Assembly: GCA_913062595.1 (NCBI GenBank)
Contig: CAJXWT010000009.1
Location: forward strand, 1 to 43,416
DNA length: 43,416 nucleotides
Direction of reading: 5' to 3'
From: an uncultured Fidelibacterota bacterium
GTDB taxonomy: Bacteria; Fidelibacterota; Marinisomatia; Marinisomatales; TCS55
This document shows, piece by piece, positions 42,407-43,416 of the stretch (positions within the stretch are counted from its first letter, which is position 1; every line of letters begins with the position of its first letter). The position numbers and the translations under genes were made by a program. Below the pieces are notes generated by a model, which did no database searches, was not told the origin of the DNA, and saw nothing but the letters and a program-made list of their open reading frames with translations.

Positions 42407-43416
42407 ATGAGTGATTTAGCATTATTTGGCGGAAAACCGGTCAGAAAGGATCCATTTCCGGTTTGGCCACGGGTTACCGCAGGCCAGAAAGAACAACTTC
42501 TTGATACTTTGGAAAGCGCTACCTGGGGCATTGGAAGTGACGCGATCACAACTTTTGAGGATCGATTTGCCGATTTTCACGATGCAAAATATTGTATTGC
42601 TACAAGTTCAGGTACGAACGCGTTATGGGTTGCTTTAAAGGCTGGAGGTGTTACCGCCGGGGATGAAGTTATTATACCACCCTATACATTTATAGCAACT
42701 GCATCTGCGGTACTGATGGCTAATGCTATACCCGTATTCGTTGATATTGATCCTGATACGTTTAATATTAATCCAACCCTGATTGAGAAAGCAATTACTG
42801 AGCGGACGAAAGCAATCATGCCTGTTCATATCGGCGGGAATCCTGCAGATATAGATCGTATTAAGGATATTGCTAAAAAACATGATATATCCGTTATTGA
42901 AGATGCCGCGCAAGCGCACGGCGCGGAATGGGAGGGCGTGAAAGTTGGCGCCTTAGCAACAGGTGGAATATTCAGTTTTCAATCCTCAAAAAATATGAGT
43001 GCCGGGGAAGGCGGGGCGATCCTATCCAATAATGATGAATTCATGGACACCTGCTTCGCCTATTATAATTGCGGGCGCCAACGTGGCGGTGATTGGTACG
43101 AACACCAAATTGTAGGGGGTAACCACCGCATCAATGCTATGGCAGCCAGTTTATTACTACCACAGCTTCAGACTGTGGCAGAAGATATGAATATACGCGA
43201 TAATAACAGGAAAAAACTTGACGAAGCGTTAACCAGTGAAGGATTGGTACCGACAGGTTCTTATGAAAGGACCACCCGGAAGGCTAACCACTTATATTTA
43301 CTCAGGTATAAGGCAGGACACTTTAATAATGTTCCACGAGAAAAGTTTTTCAAAGCAATGCAGGCGGAAGGTGTATTTACCTATGCGGGTTATAAACCAT
43401 TGTATCGTGAAAAAGT
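42407..43416 (+). CDS. DegT/DnrJ/EryC1/StrS-family aminotransferase, 5' part
   Basis: The frame starts with ATG 42407 (MSDLALFGGKPVRKDPFPVWP) and runs off the window, so 336 residues are visible and the C-terminus is missing. Motifs include TSSGTNALWVALKA (PLP phosphate), GDEVIIPPYTFIATASAV, VIEDAAQAHGA (PLP ring Asp) and SFQSSKNMSAGEGGAI with the Schiff-base Lys. The family makes amino sugars or acts as dehydratases or oxidoreductases; the LFGGKPVR opening is typical of the larger members of the DegT group. The substrate cannot be assigned from this part. Upstream are AT-rich bases with no strong promoter. Confidence 0.9.
   Translation, partial: MSDLALFGGKPVRKDPFPVWPRVTAGQKEQLLDTLESATWGIGSDAITTFEDRFADFHDAKYCIATSSGTNALWVALKAGGVTAGDEVIIPPYTFIATASAVLMANAIPVFVDIDPDTFNINPTLIEKAITERTKAIMPVHIGGNPADIDRIKDIAKKHDISVIEDAAQAHGAEWEGVKVGALATGGIFSFQSSKNMSAGEGGAILSNNDEFMDTCFAYYNCGRQRGGDWYEHQIVGGNHRINAMAASLLLPQLQTVAEDMNIRDNNRKKLDEALTSEGLVPTGSYERTTRKANHLYLLRYKAGHFNNVPREKFFKAMQAEGVFTYAGYKPLYREK

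Overview
The window is about 43.4 kb of AT-leaning, densely packed bacterial chromosome with overlapping operons. It encodes an outer-membrane and secreted-protein repertoire: a TonB-dependent receptor with a carboxypeptidase-like plug extension, a PorV/UPF0164-type barrel, a large surface protein with a FlgD/type IX-like C-terminal domain, a GWxTD protein and a dockerin-bearing subtilase. Most exported proteins have Gln directly after a Gly/Ala/Ser signal-peptidase site. These traits point to a Gram-negative member of the Fibrobacterota-Chlorobiota-Bacteroidota supergroup, most probably Candidatus Neomarinimicrobiota (SAR406) or a close relative. That placement is inferred from gene content and was not computed. 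I see no prophage, insertion sequence, CRISPR array or rRNA.

Layout. 1-5540: the 3' end of a polyphosphate kinase 2 gene, then a plus-strand run with a SixA-type phosphatase, an SGNH esterase, a PQQ-type sugar dehydrogenase, a small alarmone-hydrolase-like HD protein and several envelope proteins of unknown function. 5664-5737: tRNA-Met on the minus strand. 5868-8602: GWxTD protein and NADP-type glutamate dehydrogenase. 8603-11596 (minus): a two-receiver-domain protein fused to the nucleotide-binding half of PEP synthase/PPDK. 11654-16065: comF-pgk-tpiA-secG-tRNA-Leu(GAG)-TPR protein. 16096-23211: HAD phosphatase, acpS, NAD(P)HX repair, VanZ, murA, trkA, trkH. 23224-25588: crotonase, a 44-residue ORF, dipeptide epimerase, methylmalonyl-CoA epimerase. 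25585-27042 (minus): aromatic amino acid decarboxylase, divergent from uvrC (27167-29011). 29108-32182: subtilase-dockerin, Rieske protein, DUF998-like membrane protein. 32211-33853 (minus): a cystathionine beta-synthase core and a TlpA-like thioredoxin. 33963-41095: TonB receptor, 1071-residue surface protein and PorV-like barrel. 41104-43416: FMN reductase, a bidirectional terminator, Hsp20 (minus) and the start of a DegT/DnrJ aminotransferase.

Most genes are housekeeping or envelope genes in overlapping translational units. Four intergenic observations are the most unusual. First, two ten-codon ORFs 36 kb apart encode near-identical peptides (MQTKKMILLK and MQTKEMVLLE) with silent changes; one of them runs into a hairpin just upstream of a GTG-started gene that has no Shine-Dalgarno sequence. 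Second, a perfect 20-bp palindrome between the decarboxylase gene and uvrC carries a candidate -35 box at each end. Third, hsp20 has a near-consensus sigma-54 promoter. Fourth, the exported proteins follow a strong Gln-at-+1 rule. No stretch longer than 300 bases lacks a gene; the longest gap (42188-42406) holds the hsp20 promoter elements.
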